Source of the DNA: a bacterium BMS3Bbin08
GTDB taxonomy: Bacteria; Nitrospirota; Thermodesulfovibrionia; UBA6902; BMS3Bbin08
Direction of reading: 5' to 3'
Assembly: GCA_002897775.1 (NCBI GenBank)
Contig: BDTR01000055.1
Location: 1 to 49,894, forward strand
DNA: 49,894 nucleotides
Shown: piece by piece, positions 8,419 through 17,311 of the stretch
Position numbering within the stretch: position 1 is the first letter of the stretch
Layout of the letters: every line of letters starts with the position of its first letter
Notes under the pieces: model-generated
The model's database searches: none
Seen by the model: only the letters and a program-made list of their open reading frames with translations
What the model was told of the DNA's origin: nothing
Position numbers and translations under genes: made by a program

Positions 8419-9564
8419 CTATTCGTTAAGCGCCTTTACAACGGCTTCGGCAATGAACCTTACTTTTTCCGGATCGAGCTCAGGATAAACCGGAAGTGAC
8501 AAAACTTCCCGCGCGGCGGTTTCACTTTCAACAAGGTCGCCTTTCCTGTAGCCGAGGTTTTTAAACGCTTCCTGCAGATGCAGAGGAACCGGGTAATACA
8601 CCACAGATGATATGGAGCTTTTTTTAAGGGACTCCCTGATCTTTTCCCTCTGTGGAGACCTGATGGTATACTGATGGAACACATGCGACCTGTCAGGCAT
8701 TTCCACGGGGCACTGGACAGAGTTTCCGATAATTGAAGTATACAGTTCTGCCAGCGTCCGCCGGTTTTGATTATAAGTATCAATATGTTTTAACTTTATC
8801 CTCAGGATGGCCGCCTGGATCTCATCCAGCCTGCTGTTATATCCGATAAAGCTGTGTTTATACGGCCCTGTTGTCCCGTGGTTGCGCAGGAGCCTGACCT
8901 TTTTAAATATCTCAGGATCATTTGTTATCATCATGCCGCCGTCACCGTAGCCGCCCAGGTTCTTACTCGGATAAAAGCTGTAACAGCCCGCGTCGCCGAT
9001 ACCCGCCACATGCCTGTTCTTATACTTTGCGCCGAACGCCTGAGCGCAGTCTTCCACGACCTTCAGGCCATGCTGCCGCGCGATGTCCATGATCTCGTCC
9101 ATATCAGCAGGCTGGCCGAAAAGGTGCACCGGTATGATGGCTTTGGTCCGTGCTGTTACCCGCTTTTTGATCCCTGAGGGGTCGATATTGAGCGTCTTCG
9201 GGTCGATGTCTGTAAAAACCGGCGTTGCGCCGACATAGGCGATAGCTTCGGCGGCAGCTATAAAGGTGAACGGGGTCGTAATAACTTCATCCCCTTCTTT
9301 TATGCCGAGCGCCCTGAGACTGAGATGCAGCGCGTCTGTGCAGGACGCGAGCCCCACGGCATATTTGACTCCGTGATATTCGGCAACTTCCCTTTCAAGA
9401 GACTCTACATGCCGCCCCAGGACAAAGTGACCGCTCGACAGGATCTCACTTAAGACCGCGTCGATCTCCTGCCTGAGGCTTTCGTACTGCGCCCTAAGGT
9501 CAAGCATCTGTACCGGCGGGGTCTCTTGTTCCGTTTTATTTTCTTTTCTTTGCTGGATGGGCAT
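8419..9564 (-). CDS. gnnB: DegT/DnrJ/EryC1/StrS sugar aminotransferase, probable GnnB
   Basis: This PLP enzyme of the sugar aminotransferase family has the VEDCAQAFGA motif at 170-179 and the PLP-binding Lys201 in YPSKNLGGYGDGG; its 381 residues fit the family. It overlaps the upstream oxidoreductase by 29 nt, and GGAG 8 nt before the ATG at 9564 supports the start. Known GnnA/GnnB pairs (Acidithiobacillus, Leptospira) oxidise and then transaminate C3 of UDP-GlcNAc to give UDP-GlcNAc3N, which LpxA then N-acylates. Tight linkage to a Gfo/Idh enzyme, lpxI and lpxA makes that role likely here. A different surface 3-amino sugar is the alternative. Confidence 0.8.
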   Translation of the reverse strand: MPIQQRKENKTEQETPPVQMLDLRAQYESLRQEIDAVLSEILSSGHFVLGRHVESLEREVAEYHGVKYAVGLASCTDALHLSLRALGIKEGDEVITTPFTFIAAAEAIAYVGATPVFTDIDPKTLNIDPSGIKKRVTARTKAIIPVHLFGQPADMDEIMDIARQHGLKVVEDCAQAFGAKYKNRHVAGIGDAGCYSFYPSKNLGGYGDGGMMITNDPEIFKKVRLLRNHGTTGPYKHSFIGYNSRLDEIQAAILRIKLKHIDTYNQNRRTLAELYTSIIGNSVQCPVEMPDRSHVFHQYTIRSPQREKIRESLKKSSISSVVYYPVPLHLQEAFKNLGYRKGDLVESETAAREVLSLPVYPELDPEKVRFIAEAVVKALNE

Positions 9565-10477
9565 TTATCATCTCCGAAATTTTCAGCGCTACTTTCAGGG
9601 CCTCCCTGCCTTCAACGCCTGATACTACAGGCTGAGTTCTGTTCTTTACGCATTTTATAAAAGAGGCCAGCTGTTCTTTCAATGGTTCCTTTTTAGCGGG
9701 CCTGATGGTTTTTTTTCGAAGCTGCCCGCCTGTTTTTTTCTGCCATGATACTTCCTGGGTCTGATAATTTAACGTCATATGAGCGTTATGCTGAAAGACC
9801 TTCAGCTGTCTTGTTTTTTCAGCGGCTATCCTGCTTGCTATAACTTCCGCGATACATCCGTTCCTGAATTCAATCCACGCGTAGGCAATGTCAATGTTGC
9901 CGGTCAGCACCTTCGCGCCGGTCGCCCTCAGATCGACGATTTCTGATCCGACAAGGCCCAGTATTATATCTATGTCGTGTATCATTAAGTCAAGGGTTAC
10001 GTCCACGTCAGCGCCCCTTCCAGGAAAAGGGGACAGCCTCATGGACTCTATCAGGCGGGGTTTTTTTATCATACCGCTTATCAGGGAAAGTCCGGCGTTA
10101 AACCTCTCCAGATGCCCTACCTGAAGCAGGCATTTCTTTCTTCCGGCAGCGGCGATAAGTTTGTCAGCCTCCTTTACCGTCGACGTCATCGGCTTTTCAA
10201 CGAGAATGTCCCGGGATCTCTTCAGACAGTCGTTCGCTATCTGATAGTGCAGAGTAGTGGGAACGGCAATGGTTGCCGCGTCGATCAAATTAAGGACCTC
10301 TGAATGGTCTTTAAAGGCCCGACAGCCGAATTTCGACGCGATCCTTTTTGCTTTTTTGATGTCCGGGTCAACAACACCGACCAGTTCGGCGTTGTTGAGT
10401 TCAGAGAATATTCTCGCGTGATGGACGCCTATCGAGCCAATGCCTATAACCGCTACCTTTATCTTCTTTCCGCTCAT
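9536..10477 (-). CDS. gnnA: Gfo/Idh/MocA-family NAD-dependent sugar oxidoreductase, probable GnnA
   Basis: The 313-residue protein has an N-terminal Rossmann fold (VIGIGSIGVHHAR, residues 10-22), the family EKP motif (94-96, VEKPMTS) and the DLMIHDIDI segment of the C-terminal domain. It would oxidise the C3 hydroxyl of UDP-GlcNAc to the 3-keto sugar, the substrate for the aminotransferase encoded immediately downstream, which overlaps it. It starts 70 nt after lpxI. The assignment rests on family, partner and lipid A context; the family as a whole acts on many sugars. Confidence 0.78.
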   Translation of the reverse strand: MSGKKIKVAVIGIGSIGVHHARIFSELNNAELVGVVDPDIKKAKRIASKFGCRAFKDHSEVLNLIDAATIAVPTTLHYQIANDCLKRSRDILVEKPMTSTVKEADKLIAAAGRKKCLLQVGHLERFNAGLSLISGMIKKPRLIESMRLSPFPGRGADVDVTLDLMIHDIDIILGLVGSEIVDLRATGAKVLTGNIDIAYAWIEFRNGCIAEVIASRIAAEKTRQLKVFQHNAHMTLNYQTQEVSWQKKTGGQLRKKTIRPAKKEPLKEQLASFIKCVKNRTQPVVSGVEGREALKVALKISEMINAHPAKKRK

Positions 10478-10547
10478 TTTTTATATATATTCCCGCGTCA
10501 GGCTCTGGAAGAGCATGGAGCATTTAAAAAATTACGCCGCGCGCCGC

Positions 10548-11429
10548 TCATTGAACTGTATCTTTGCTTATACCGATTACCGCTATACCTGCTCTGTCAG
10601 CCTCTTTTATAAAACTTTCCTTATCAACTATAATGCTTCTTTTAGCTTCTATGGCAAGCACGCCCGCGTTAGCCTTTATCATTATTTGAAGGGTATTATG
10701 TCCGACAACAGGCACGTCGAGCTTCATGTCCTGTTGGGGTCTGCTCACTTTGATGACCACGGCGTTGTCCTTTGCAAGGGCGCCGCCCCTGAGAATAGCC
10801 TCGTCAGTTCCCTCAATGGCCTCGACAGCCATTACAGCTCCGCCTTTCATAACAATGGTCTGGCCTATATCAAGACGTCCTATTTCCCTTGCTATCTTCC
10901 AGCCCAGTTCAATATCTTTCCACTGACTTTTTTTCGGCTTTTTTTTCGTAATCGGTCCTTCGGGCGTCAGCAGGTTCTTTGTAAATTTTGTCGCGTTGAG
11001 CAGTGTTATTCCCTCTTTCCGCAGTTCATTATTTACAGCCTGCATAAGTGTGTTGTCCGAACGGTCTTTTAGAGAAAACAGAAATTTCAACGCCTTCAGA
11101 TCCGGCACAAGGCTTTTTTTGTTCTGATATAAAAGGGACTTGGGTACTTTCCCGGCCATTACTATCTGCGTAACGGACGATCTCTTCAGTATCTTTATCA
11201 TTTCACCAAAGCGGCCGATGTGGATCTTGTGAAAATCATCGACATGGGGCTTGAGGGACTCGTCAGCAGGAGGCTGAAGGGCGATCGCGACCACCCTGTA
11301 GCCCATTTTTTTTGCCTCAACAGCGATGGCCCTGGGCAGATCGCCTTTTCCGGCAATAAGTCCCAGGTTTTTCCGGTGTGAACGAGATCCGTTTGTCTCA
11401 GTGAGCGATGAGGCGGACCTTAACGGCAT
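10548..11429 (-). CDS. lpxI: UDP-2,3-diacylglucosamine pyrophosphatase LpxI
   Basis: LpxI (formerly DUF1009) hydrolyses UDP-2,3-diacylglucosamine to lipid X plus UMP and replaces LpxH in many non-gamma/beta lineages. The 293-residue protein shows the family features LGLIAGKGDLPRAIA near the N-terminus, VMAGKV, the central DNTLM, and VKGG/VPVVGHNTL-type segments in the catalytic C-terminal half. The ATG at 11429 overlaps the end of lpxA by 10 nt and has AGAGGG just upstream. Genes before and after are in the same lipid A pathway, and no lpxH is seen. Confidence 0.9.
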   Translation of the reverse strand: MPLRSASSLTETNGSRSHRKNLGLIAGKGDLPRAIAVEAKKMGYRVVAIALQPPADESLKPHVDDFHKIHIGRFGEMIKILKRSSVTQIVMAGKVPKSLLYQNKKSLVPDLKALKFLFSLKDRSDNTLMQAVNNELRKEGITLLNATKFTKNLLTPEGPITKKKPKKSQWKDIELGWKIAREIGRLDIGQTIVMKGGAVMAVEAIEGTDEAILRGGALAKDNAVVIKVSRPQQDMKLDVPVVGHNTLQIMIKANAGVLAIEAKRSIIVDKESFIKEADRAGIAVIGISKDTVQ

Positions 11430-12199
11430 ATCCCTCTTTTGTTCTGCTTGAGGAAGTTGATCAAATGTTTGACATGCCTGGACTGCCTTACATCGGTTTT
11501 GACCTTTTCGATCGCCTCTTTAAGGGTGAGCTTACTGCGGAACAGGATCTTATATGCCTGTTTGAGGTCCTTGATAGTGGCTTCGTCAAATCCGTGTCTT
11601 TTCAGGCCATGCAGGTTCAAACCGTACAGTTTGGCCCTGCTGCCTGATGCTGTTGTGTAAGGGGGGATGTCCTGTCCCACACCGCTGAACCCGCCGATCA
11701 TGGAATAGGCGCCTATTCTTGTGTACTGGTGAATCGCCGTAAGGCCGCCGACAACCGCAAAGTCCTCGACGACCGCGTGCCCCGCGAGCGTCGCCGCGTT
11801 TGCCATTGAAATTGAATTGCCGAGCCTGCAGTCATGCGCGAGATGGGCATATGCCATTAAAAAATTATCGTTTCCGATCTCTGTCAGCCCGTCACCCCCG
11901 ACCGACGCGCGGTGAATTGTCACATATTCCCTTATAATGTTCCTGTCCCCGATCTTTACCTGTGTTCTCTCCCCTTTATATTTGACGTCCTGGGGAGGCC
12001 AGCCGATCGTTGTGAACGGGTGTACGACACAGTCTCTGCCCATCTCGGTCTCTTCAATGACCACATGTGACACGAGCTTTGTGTTCGTGTCGAGCTTGAC
12101 CCTCTTGCCGACTGTGCAGTACGGCCCTACGACAACGCCGTCCGAGAATTTCGCGCCGGGATCGACCACAGCTGTTCTGTGAACTTTTGGCTTGCCCAT
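11420..12199 (-). CDS. lpxA: UDP-N-acetylglucosamine acyltransferase LpxA
   Basis: LpxA catalyses the first acylation in lipid A synthesis as a soluble left-handed beta-helix trimer. The 259 residues carry hexapeptide repeats, the AHLAHDC motif with catalytic His122 (equivalent to E. coli His125), and the C-terminal helical domain (NLHGLKRHGF). The Gly equivalent to E. coli Gly173 is kept in IGGFSG; in E. coli this glycine allows a 14-carbon acyl chain. The ATG at 12199 has GGAAGGA 9 nt upstream and follows the fabZ stop by 2 nt; a GTG at 12217 inside fabZ is less likely. With gnnA/gnnB nearby, the real acceptor may be UDP-GlcNAc3N. Confidence 0.94.
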   Translation of the reverse strand: MGKPKVHRTAVVDPGAKFSDGVVVGPYCTVGKRVKLDTNTKLVSHVVIEETEMGRDCVVHPFTTIGWPPQDVKYKGERTQVKIGDRNIIREYVTIHRASVGGDGLTEIGNDNFLMAYAHLAHDCRLGNSISMANAATLAGHAVVEDFAVVGGLTAIHQYTRIGAYSMIGGFSGVGQDIPPYTTASGSRAKLYGLNLHGLKRHGFDEATIKDLKQAYKILFRSKLTLKEAIEKVKTDVRQSRHVKHLINFLKQNKRGICR

Positions 12200-12201
12200 T
12201 T

Positions 12202-12633
12202 TTATGATTCCTTCCACGAGACCATTGCGGTGAACTCAGCCTCGGCCACAAGTGTGCTGTCCACAAACGCCTCTCCATGAAATTTCCATACATTGTTGCG
12301 GCGCTTCAGTGTTTTTATCTCAAGTCTTAACCGGTCTCCGGGGACGACCGGTTTCCTGAATTTTGCCTTCTCGATGCTCATAAAATATACCGTGTCGCCG
12401 TCCACTCCTGATTTAAACGCGAGCACACCGGCGACCTGCGCCATGGCCTCAACTATCAAAACCCCCGGCATTATCGGCAGCCCGGGGAAATGGCCCTGGA
12501 AAAAAGGTTCGTTTATCGTTACGTTTTTGACCCCTACGGCTTTTTTATAAGGCTCTATCTCAATGATCCGGTCTATCATGAGGAAAGGATATCTGTGTGG
12601 TATCAGATTTTGAATATCAAGGTTATTCATCAT
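12202..12633 (-). CDS. fabZ: 3-hydroxyacyl-[acyl-carrier-protein] dehydratase FabZ
   Basis: FabZ dehydrates 3-hydroxyacyl-ACP in fatty acid elongation and competes with LpxA and LpxD for the same substrate pool, which explains its usual place between those genes. The 143-residue hot-dog protein has the catalytic His48 in GHFPG and Glu62 in LIVEAMAQ. The start follows the lpxD stop by one nucleotide, with GGAGGAG inside the lpxD end serving as ribosome-binding site. Confidence 0.95.
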   Translation of the reverse strand: MMNNLDIQNLIPHRYPFLMIDRIIEIEPYKKAVGVKNVTINEPFFQGHFPGLPIMPGVLIVEAMAQVAGVLAFKSGVDGDTVYFMSIEKAKFRKPVVPGDRLRLEIKTLKRRNNVWKFHGEAFVDSTLVAEAEFTAMVSWKES

Positions 12634-12634
12634 C

Positions 12635-13645
12635 TTACTTCTCCTCCTTATTACATTTTTTTTCCAGCTCTTTCAGGCGCTTTAGAAGCTCAGGCAGTTT
12701 TGAGTAAATGCTTTGAGCTCTCAGCCAGACCCTATGAGGTATGGCCGGGATGCCGGAGTATGCCCCCTGTTTGAGATCGTTGCCTACGCCTGATTTGGCG
12801 CCTACCAGCACCCTGTCGGCAATTTTCCTGTGATCTGCCACACCTGCCTGACCGCCCAGCACCACGTTGTTCCCAAGTTCGGTGCTGCCCGCTATCCCTG
12901 CCTGAGCGATCAAAAGGCAGTTCCTGCCGACCCTGACATTGTGTGCTATCTGTGTCAGATTGTCTATCTTTGTACCGCTTCCGATCACTGTGTTTCCGAT
13001 AGTGGCGCGGTCAATTGTAACATTCGCTCCTATCTCCACATTATCTTCTATCACTACACCGCCTACCTGGGGTATTTTATAATGCTTTTCACCGTCCGGA
13101 ACATATCCAAAACCATCAGAGCCGATAACCGTGCCGGAGTGTATGATCGTTTTTTTGCCTATCTTTACATTTTCGAGTACAGTAACATTTGGATAGATGA
13201 TCGAATCCTCGCCTATTGATACGTTCTCGCCGATATATACTCCGGGGTATACAGCGACCCTGTCCCCGATCATCACATTATCGTGGATGAACGCCGCAGG
13301 GTAAACCGAGACATCATTGCCTATATCGACATTCCTGCCTATAAAGGCCTCTTTACTGACCCCCAGAGGCTTAAAGGGCTTATTGTGAAAGATCTCAAGA
13401 ACCCGGGCGAAAGCCAGATGAGGGTTTTCAACAATAACCAGGCTTGCACCGGTCTCTTTTATCTCTTCTTTTGTCAGTATGGCTGACGCGTTGGTGTCGC
13501 GCGCGTCCCGAAGATTTTTCCTGCCGGCCAGAAAAGATATATGACCCTTTCGGGCGTCCTTCAGACCGGATACCCCGGTTATAACGACTTCCGGGTCTCC
13601 GACCACTGCCCCCCCGATCCTGACAGCTATTTCCTTCAGCTTCAT
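12635..13645 (-). CDS. lpxD: UDP-3-O-(3-hydroxyacyl)glucosamine N-acyltransferase LpxD
   Basis: LpxD adds the second acyl chain, to the 2-amino group of the UDP-sugar. The 336 residues comprise an N-terminal uridine-binding domain (about 1-100), a long left-handed beta helix of hexapeptide repeats with the catalytic His in [10 protein letters not shown], and a C-terminal helix that ends in a lysine-rich tail. Length equals the family norm (about 340). The start overlaps the skp stop codon in an ATGA arrangement, indicating coupled translation. Confidence 0.95.
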   Translation of the reverse strand: MKLKEIAVRIGGAVVGDPEVVITGVSGLKDARKGHISFLAGRKNLRDARDTNASAILTKEEIKETGASLVIVENPHLAFARVLEIFHNKPFKPLGVSKEAFIGRNVDIGNDVSVYPAAFIHDNVMIGDRVAVYPGVYIGENVSIGEDSIIYPNVTVLENVKIGKKTIIHSGTVIGSDGFGYVPDGEKHYKIPQVGGVVIEDNVEIGANVTIDRATIGNTVIGSGTKIDNLTQIAHNVRVGRNCLLIAQAGIAGSTELGNNVVLGGQAGVADHRKIADRVLVGAKSGVGNDLKQGAYSGIPAIPHRVWLRAQSIYSKLPELLKRLKELEKKCNKEEK

Positions 13646-14163
13646 TTTTTGTTTTTTGCCGCTTTATTGTACAGTTTTATCGTTTTTCCAGTAATGTCGA
13701 ATTTTTCCTGGTAATAAAGAAGGCCGCCGGCATTGACCTCAAAGATGTACGCGTAGCCGTCTTCCTTGCCAATGTCGATAATGATCTTAAACAGGTCTTT
13801 CTCTATCACCTGTCTGAGGTCAGCTTCTTTTTTCTTAAGCTCTTCCTGGAAGTCCTTTACCATTCTCTGGTAATCCCTGTAAAGCTTACTGAGGTTTTCT
13901 TGTTTGTCATTCGTGGTCTCGGGCGTCAGCACGGAGGCCTGCTTCTTTAACTCTTCATCAAGTTTTTTGATCTCTTCTTTCTTTCCGTTAAAGATCTTTT
14001 CCTTTTTACTTATCATATCTTCCAGTACCTTTGACGCTTTTTTTCCCTCATTGGACTCATTAAGGGCTTTATGGAAATCCAGATATCCGATCTTCAGGTC
14101 AGCCGCGTGAGCGCTGAATATCCCAAAAGCAAAAATAAATGCCAGTAAAAAAACTTTTTTCAT
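13642..14163 (-). CDS. skp: Periplasmic chaperone Skp/OmpH family
   Basis: Skp carries unfolded outer-membrane proteins across the periplasm to the Bam complex. The 173-residue product has a clear signal peptide (MKKVFLLAF..., cleavage probably after AHA at residue 20-21) and a lysine/glutamate-rich coiled-coil region of about 90 residues that forms the tentacle arms. GGAGGAG lies 4 nt before the ATG. It follows bamA after a 170-nt gap and overlaps lpxD. Confidence 0.9.
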   Translation of the reverse strand: MKKVFLLAFIFAFGIFSAHAADLKIGYLDFHKALNESNEGKKASKVLEDMISKKEKIFNGKKEEIKKLDEELKKQASVLTPETTNDKQENLSKLYRDYQRMVKDFQEELKKKEADLRQVIEKDLFKIIIDIGKEDGYAYIFEVNAGGLLYYQEKFDITGKTIKLYNKAAKNKK

Positions 14164-14333
14164 GTCTCCTCCAGGTGTGTTATTTTTTCAGTTTGTATCT
14201 TTTGTTTAAATCTGTTTTTTGTTCTTTACTCTCTACCCCCCCCCGTTTGCCGGTTTAATCGCCGCAGGTATGCATACTTTGGTTAAATCTAAAAATCTAA
14301 AATCTCTCTACTTGCTACTCTCTACATCTTTTA
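14164..14333. other. bamA-skp spacer with a nine-base homopolymer
   Basis: This gap between co-directional bamA and skp holds pyrimidine-rich, low-complexity DNA and a run of nine C at 14236-14244 (G9 on the coding strand), about 73 nt before the skp start codon. No confident promoter or terminator is visible. Confidence 0.4.
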
Positions 14334-16613
14334 TTAAAAGCTTCCGCCCATCGCGAACTCTATCTTGCTGTCGGTCTCATCAGCTTTAGGATCCAGGTTG
14401 AATCCCCATTCGATCCTGATCGGCCCGAAAGGAGAGATCCACCTCACTCCGAAACCTGCCGTGGTTCTCAGGTCTAACAGTTCTTTGAAGTCGTCTTCAG
14501 CCTTTCCAGCGTCGAAGAACACGAGTCCCTTGAGACGCAGGCTTCTTTCTATTGGGAAGATATACTCGACATTAAAGATCAGTTCCCTGCTGCCGCCTAT
14601 TACCACTCCGGCTGAATCCCTCGGCCCGCCTTCTCCAAAATCCAGGCCCCTTACAGTATCAATGCCGCCGATATAAAACCTCTCGTATATGGGAAGTTCC
14701 TTACCGTTCCATCCTGACGCGTATCCCAGCCGGCCCCTCATCATGAAGGTGGTATCCCATATGACCGGGAAAAACCACGCGGAATCACCCACGGTTTTAA
14801 CAAAGTAGTTGTCCCCGCCAAGGCCCGCGACAGTCACGTAAACAGAATTTTTTGAGCCTCTGGCAGGGTCAATGTAATTATCCCTTGTGTCCCTCCAGAT
14901 AGAGGGATGTATACTACTGGTTATTTTTATTCCTTCCTGATCTTTTATAAAGTCGGACGCGTTCTCACTGATATTTGTGACGCGGATCTGCTCAAAGCTG
15001 TAAGTGATACTGCCCCTTACATATTCTGACAGTTCCTTGCCGAAACCCAGTGAGCCGCCGATCGTTTTCTTGTCGTAGACGTCATATTTAAAGGTTTCAT
15101 TATACACGTTGACCGACGCTGAAATGGGTCTGTCCATGAACCACGGATTGATAAGGGTGATGTTATAATTGGTCCTGCGGCCGCTGATGTCAGCCTTCAG
15201 TTTGAGGGTCAGGCCCTTCCCGAACAGGTTCCTCTGGGTTATCTCTCCCATTGCAATGAATTCATCCACAGAACTGTATCCGCCGCCGATCGTCATCATC
15301 CCGGTAAGTTTCTCCTTTACTGTAACATCGATATCGATAAGCCTTTCCTGTAGGCGGGGTTTGGGATTTAATTCCACTGATTCAAAAAAATCAAGGTTTG
15401 TTATCCTCTGATAACTTCTTCGGAGCAGTTTGCTATTATATATGTCACCCTCGTCAAACCTGACTTCCCTTCTGATCACCTTGTCGCGCGTTTTCTCGTT
15501 GCCGAATATCTCCACTCTTCCGATCCTGAAGATCTCCCCCTCTGTAACGGCAAGCTCAAGGCTTACAGTTTTTCCCTCCTCATTGACGTCTATCAACGGG
15601 TTTATGTCGGCGGTCGCGTATCCCCTTTCCGTGTACATCGAAAGAATTCTGTCTATATCATTTCGCAGGGCGCCGCGGTTAAATATTTTCCCCGGGGCTG
15701 TATCGATCTTTTCATAAAACCTGCTGCTTTCAAAAACCGTATTGCCGCTGAACGAGACTTCCCCGACTTTGTACTGATCTCCCTCGGACAGGGATATCTT
15801 TATGTAAATTCCGGTTTTTTTTGGGTTCATCGTTATTTCAGGCTCTGAGATCACTACCTGGATATATCCATTACTATGGTAGAGTTTCCTTATACGTTCA
15901 ATGTCCATTTTCATTTCTTCCTTTTTATAGTAGCCGGAGCCTGACAGGAATGAGAACAGCCACCATTTCCCGGTACGCATTGCTTTTTTGATCTTTCCTG
16001 AAGATATTGCCCTGTTGCCCTCGATCGTCACTTTTTTTATTTTAACTTTCGGCCCTTCCTCGATCTGAAAAGTAACAGCCGTCGTCTCGGCTGATACCTC
16101 CTTAAGAATGGGCAGAACGCTGACATGCCAGTATCCCTCTGACTGGTAGTACGAGACAAGCCTGTCAACATTGCGAAGAATGAGAGCCTGGTTGGCGATA
16201 GCTCCCGGCGTGATCGTTATCTGCCCGGCGAGATCATCGCTTTCCAGCTTTTCGTTGCCGGCGAAGTCCACACTGATTATGGTCGGCTTTTCCTTCAGGA
16301 GAATTATCAGCTTAATTCCACCTTCAAAAGGCTCGATCTCCACCCTGATGTCATCAAAGTATCCAAGGCCGTACAACGTCTGAATATCGTTTTGGACCGT
16401 TTTCTGGGAAAACGGCGTGCCGGCGCGGCTCATGATCTTTGACTCAATAGACTCTGTTCCGATCCTTTTATTGCCTTTGATGTCAACAAGCTTGATGATG
16501 GGGGCTTCTTCAGCAGAGACTAAGGGGCTGTTTGCAATGGACGCCAACAGAAACAATATGAAGATAATTGAAACGGAGATCCTGCTATAAACGAACCTGT
16601 TTTTGCTGTGCAC
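14334..16613 (-). CDS. bamA: Outer membrane protein assembly factor BamA
   Basis: BamA is the essential core of the beta-barrel assembly machine. The 759-residue protein has a signal peptide (ending near VSAEEAP), five POTRA domains (about residues 40-430, e.g. LVDIKGNKRIG), and a C-terminal barrel with VRGLDFGEGGPRD (the RGF-like loop-6 motif) and the terminal aromatic in AMGGSF. I choose the GTG at 16613 because GGAGGTGG lies exactly 5 nt upstream; a TTG at 16628 would place that site inside the gene. It begins the bamA-skp-lpxD-fabZ-lpxA-lpxI-gnnA-gnnB series. Confidence 0.95.
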   Translation of the reverse strand: MHSKNRFVYSRISVSIIFILFLLASIANSPLVSAEEAPIIKLVDIKGNKRIGTESIESKIMSRAGTPFSQKTVQNDIQTLYGLGYFDDIRVEIEPFEGGIKLIILLKEKPTIISVDFAGNEKLESDDLAGQITITPGAIANQALILRNVDRLVSYYQSEGYWHVSVLPILKEVSAETTAVTFQIEEGPKVKIKKVTIEGNRAISSGKIKKAMRTGKWWLFSFLSGSGYYKKEEMKMDIERIRKLYHSNGYIQVVISEPEITMNPKKTGIYIKISLSEGDQYKVGEVSFSGNTVFESSRFYEKIDTAPGKIFNRGALRNDIDRILSMYTERGYATADINPLIDVNEEGKTVSLELAVTEGEIFRIGRVEIFGNEKTRDKVIRREVRFDEGDIYNSKLLRRSYQRITNLDFFESVELNPKPRLQERLIDIDVTVKEKLTGMMTIGGGYSSVDEFIAMGEITQRNLFGKGLTLKLKADISGRRTNYNITLINPWFMDRPISASVNVYNETFKYDVYDKKTIGGSLGFGKELSEYVRGSITYSFEQIRVTNISENASDFIKDQEGIKITSSIHPSIWRDTRDNYIDPARGSKNSVYVTVAGLGGDNYFVKTVGDSAWFFPVIWDTTFMMRGRLGYASGWNGKELPIYERFYIGGIDTVRGLDFGEGGPRDSAGVVIGGSRELIFNVEYIFPIERSLRLKGLVFFDAGKAEDDFKELLDLRTTAGFGVRWISPFGPIRIEWGFNLDPKADETDSKIEFAMGGSF

Positions 16614-16645
16614 GGGAACCACCTCCAAAAGAAAAATTACCAGCT

Positions 16646-16654
16646 AGTATAGCA
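16646..16654 (-). promoter_or_regulatory. Extended -10 promoter for bamA
   Basis: The minus strand reads TGCTATACT, an extended -10 element (TGn plus TATACT). No good -35 hexamer is present, as is usual for extended -10 promoters. The predicted start near 16639 gives a leader of about 25 nt that contains the strong bamA ribosome-binding site. Confidence 0.4.
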
Positions 16655-16659
16655 TTTAA

Positions 16660-17180
16660 ATATATGTTTATCCTAATTTATTTAACCCTGCTGTACCGTC
16701 CGGCGAGAATAGTTCATAGCTCATAGCTCATAGTAAAAACATATAAAAAAGTTCATAGTTGATAGTATAGCCTATTAGCTAAGAGCTTTCTGTTATAGTC
16801 TGTTCGCTATGAGCTATGAACTATGAGCCTGCCCGCCTCGCGGCGAAGCCGCTGGCGTCTTAATTCATCAGGATTTACGGGGACTATTGTTGATTGTTGA
16901 TTGTTGGATTGACGAATAACTATTAACGTATAACGGTTATTTTATCTATGAGCAATGAGCAATGAGCTATGAACTATGAACTTGTGTATTTATACTATGA
17001 GCCATGTATTTACCCCGAAGTTTCAGGTTCGCCCTTTTAAGAAGAACCTTACGGGGAGCTATCAGCTAACTGCTATGAATCGTGAATCGTCCATCGTGTC
17101 TCGGTAGTTTGGATTTCAGTGCCTTCAGTGCCTGCCCTGTACCCTCTGTGGTACGGGGTTCTCAGTGGTTCAGGACCAGG
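16660..17180. repeat. Dispersed-repeat block between bamA and leuS
   Basis: No gene is visible here. The block is a mosaic of repeat words: CTATGAGCTATGAACTATGAGC-type words at about 16711-16735, 16800-16830 and 16950-17000; CAGGATTTACGGGGACTA at 16869-16886, also inside waaA; and a 40-bp stretch at 16912-16951 that is identical to 38634-38673 upstream of rmlB. The segment around 16791-16813 is identical to the sequence directly before the tlyA start. It separates the divergent bamA and leuS units. Confidence 0.7.
17011..17057 (-). repeat. Nested-hairpin repeat, copy 1
   Basis: Read on the minus strand this is CCCCGTAAGGTTC, a 12-14 nt loop, then GAACCTGAAACTTCGGGG. The inner AGGTTC/GAACCT and outer CCCCG/CGGGG arms form a two-part hairpin. 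Two further copies lie at 24803-24850 and 31056-31104. Confidence 0.65.
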
Positions 17181-17184
17181 GCCG

Positions 17185-17210
17185 CGCCCTGCACCGGATG
17201 GTGCAGGGCG
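17185..17210. other. Strong 11-bp perfect hairpin upstream of leuS
   Basis: CGCCCTGCACC pairs perfectly with GGTGCAGGGCG around a GGAT tetraloop. GTTAATTA rather than a T-run follows, so it is not a typical terminator. It lies about 100 nt before the leuS start and could be a leader structure or another palindromic repeat. Confidence 0.5.
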
Positions 17211-17311
17211 GTTAATTATGGTAAAATACCGAATTCAGTACAGGTGGTAACTAATAAATATTTAATATTTGTTTTGTAGAAATAAGGAGTTATTAAAACC
17301 GGAGGCATTAC

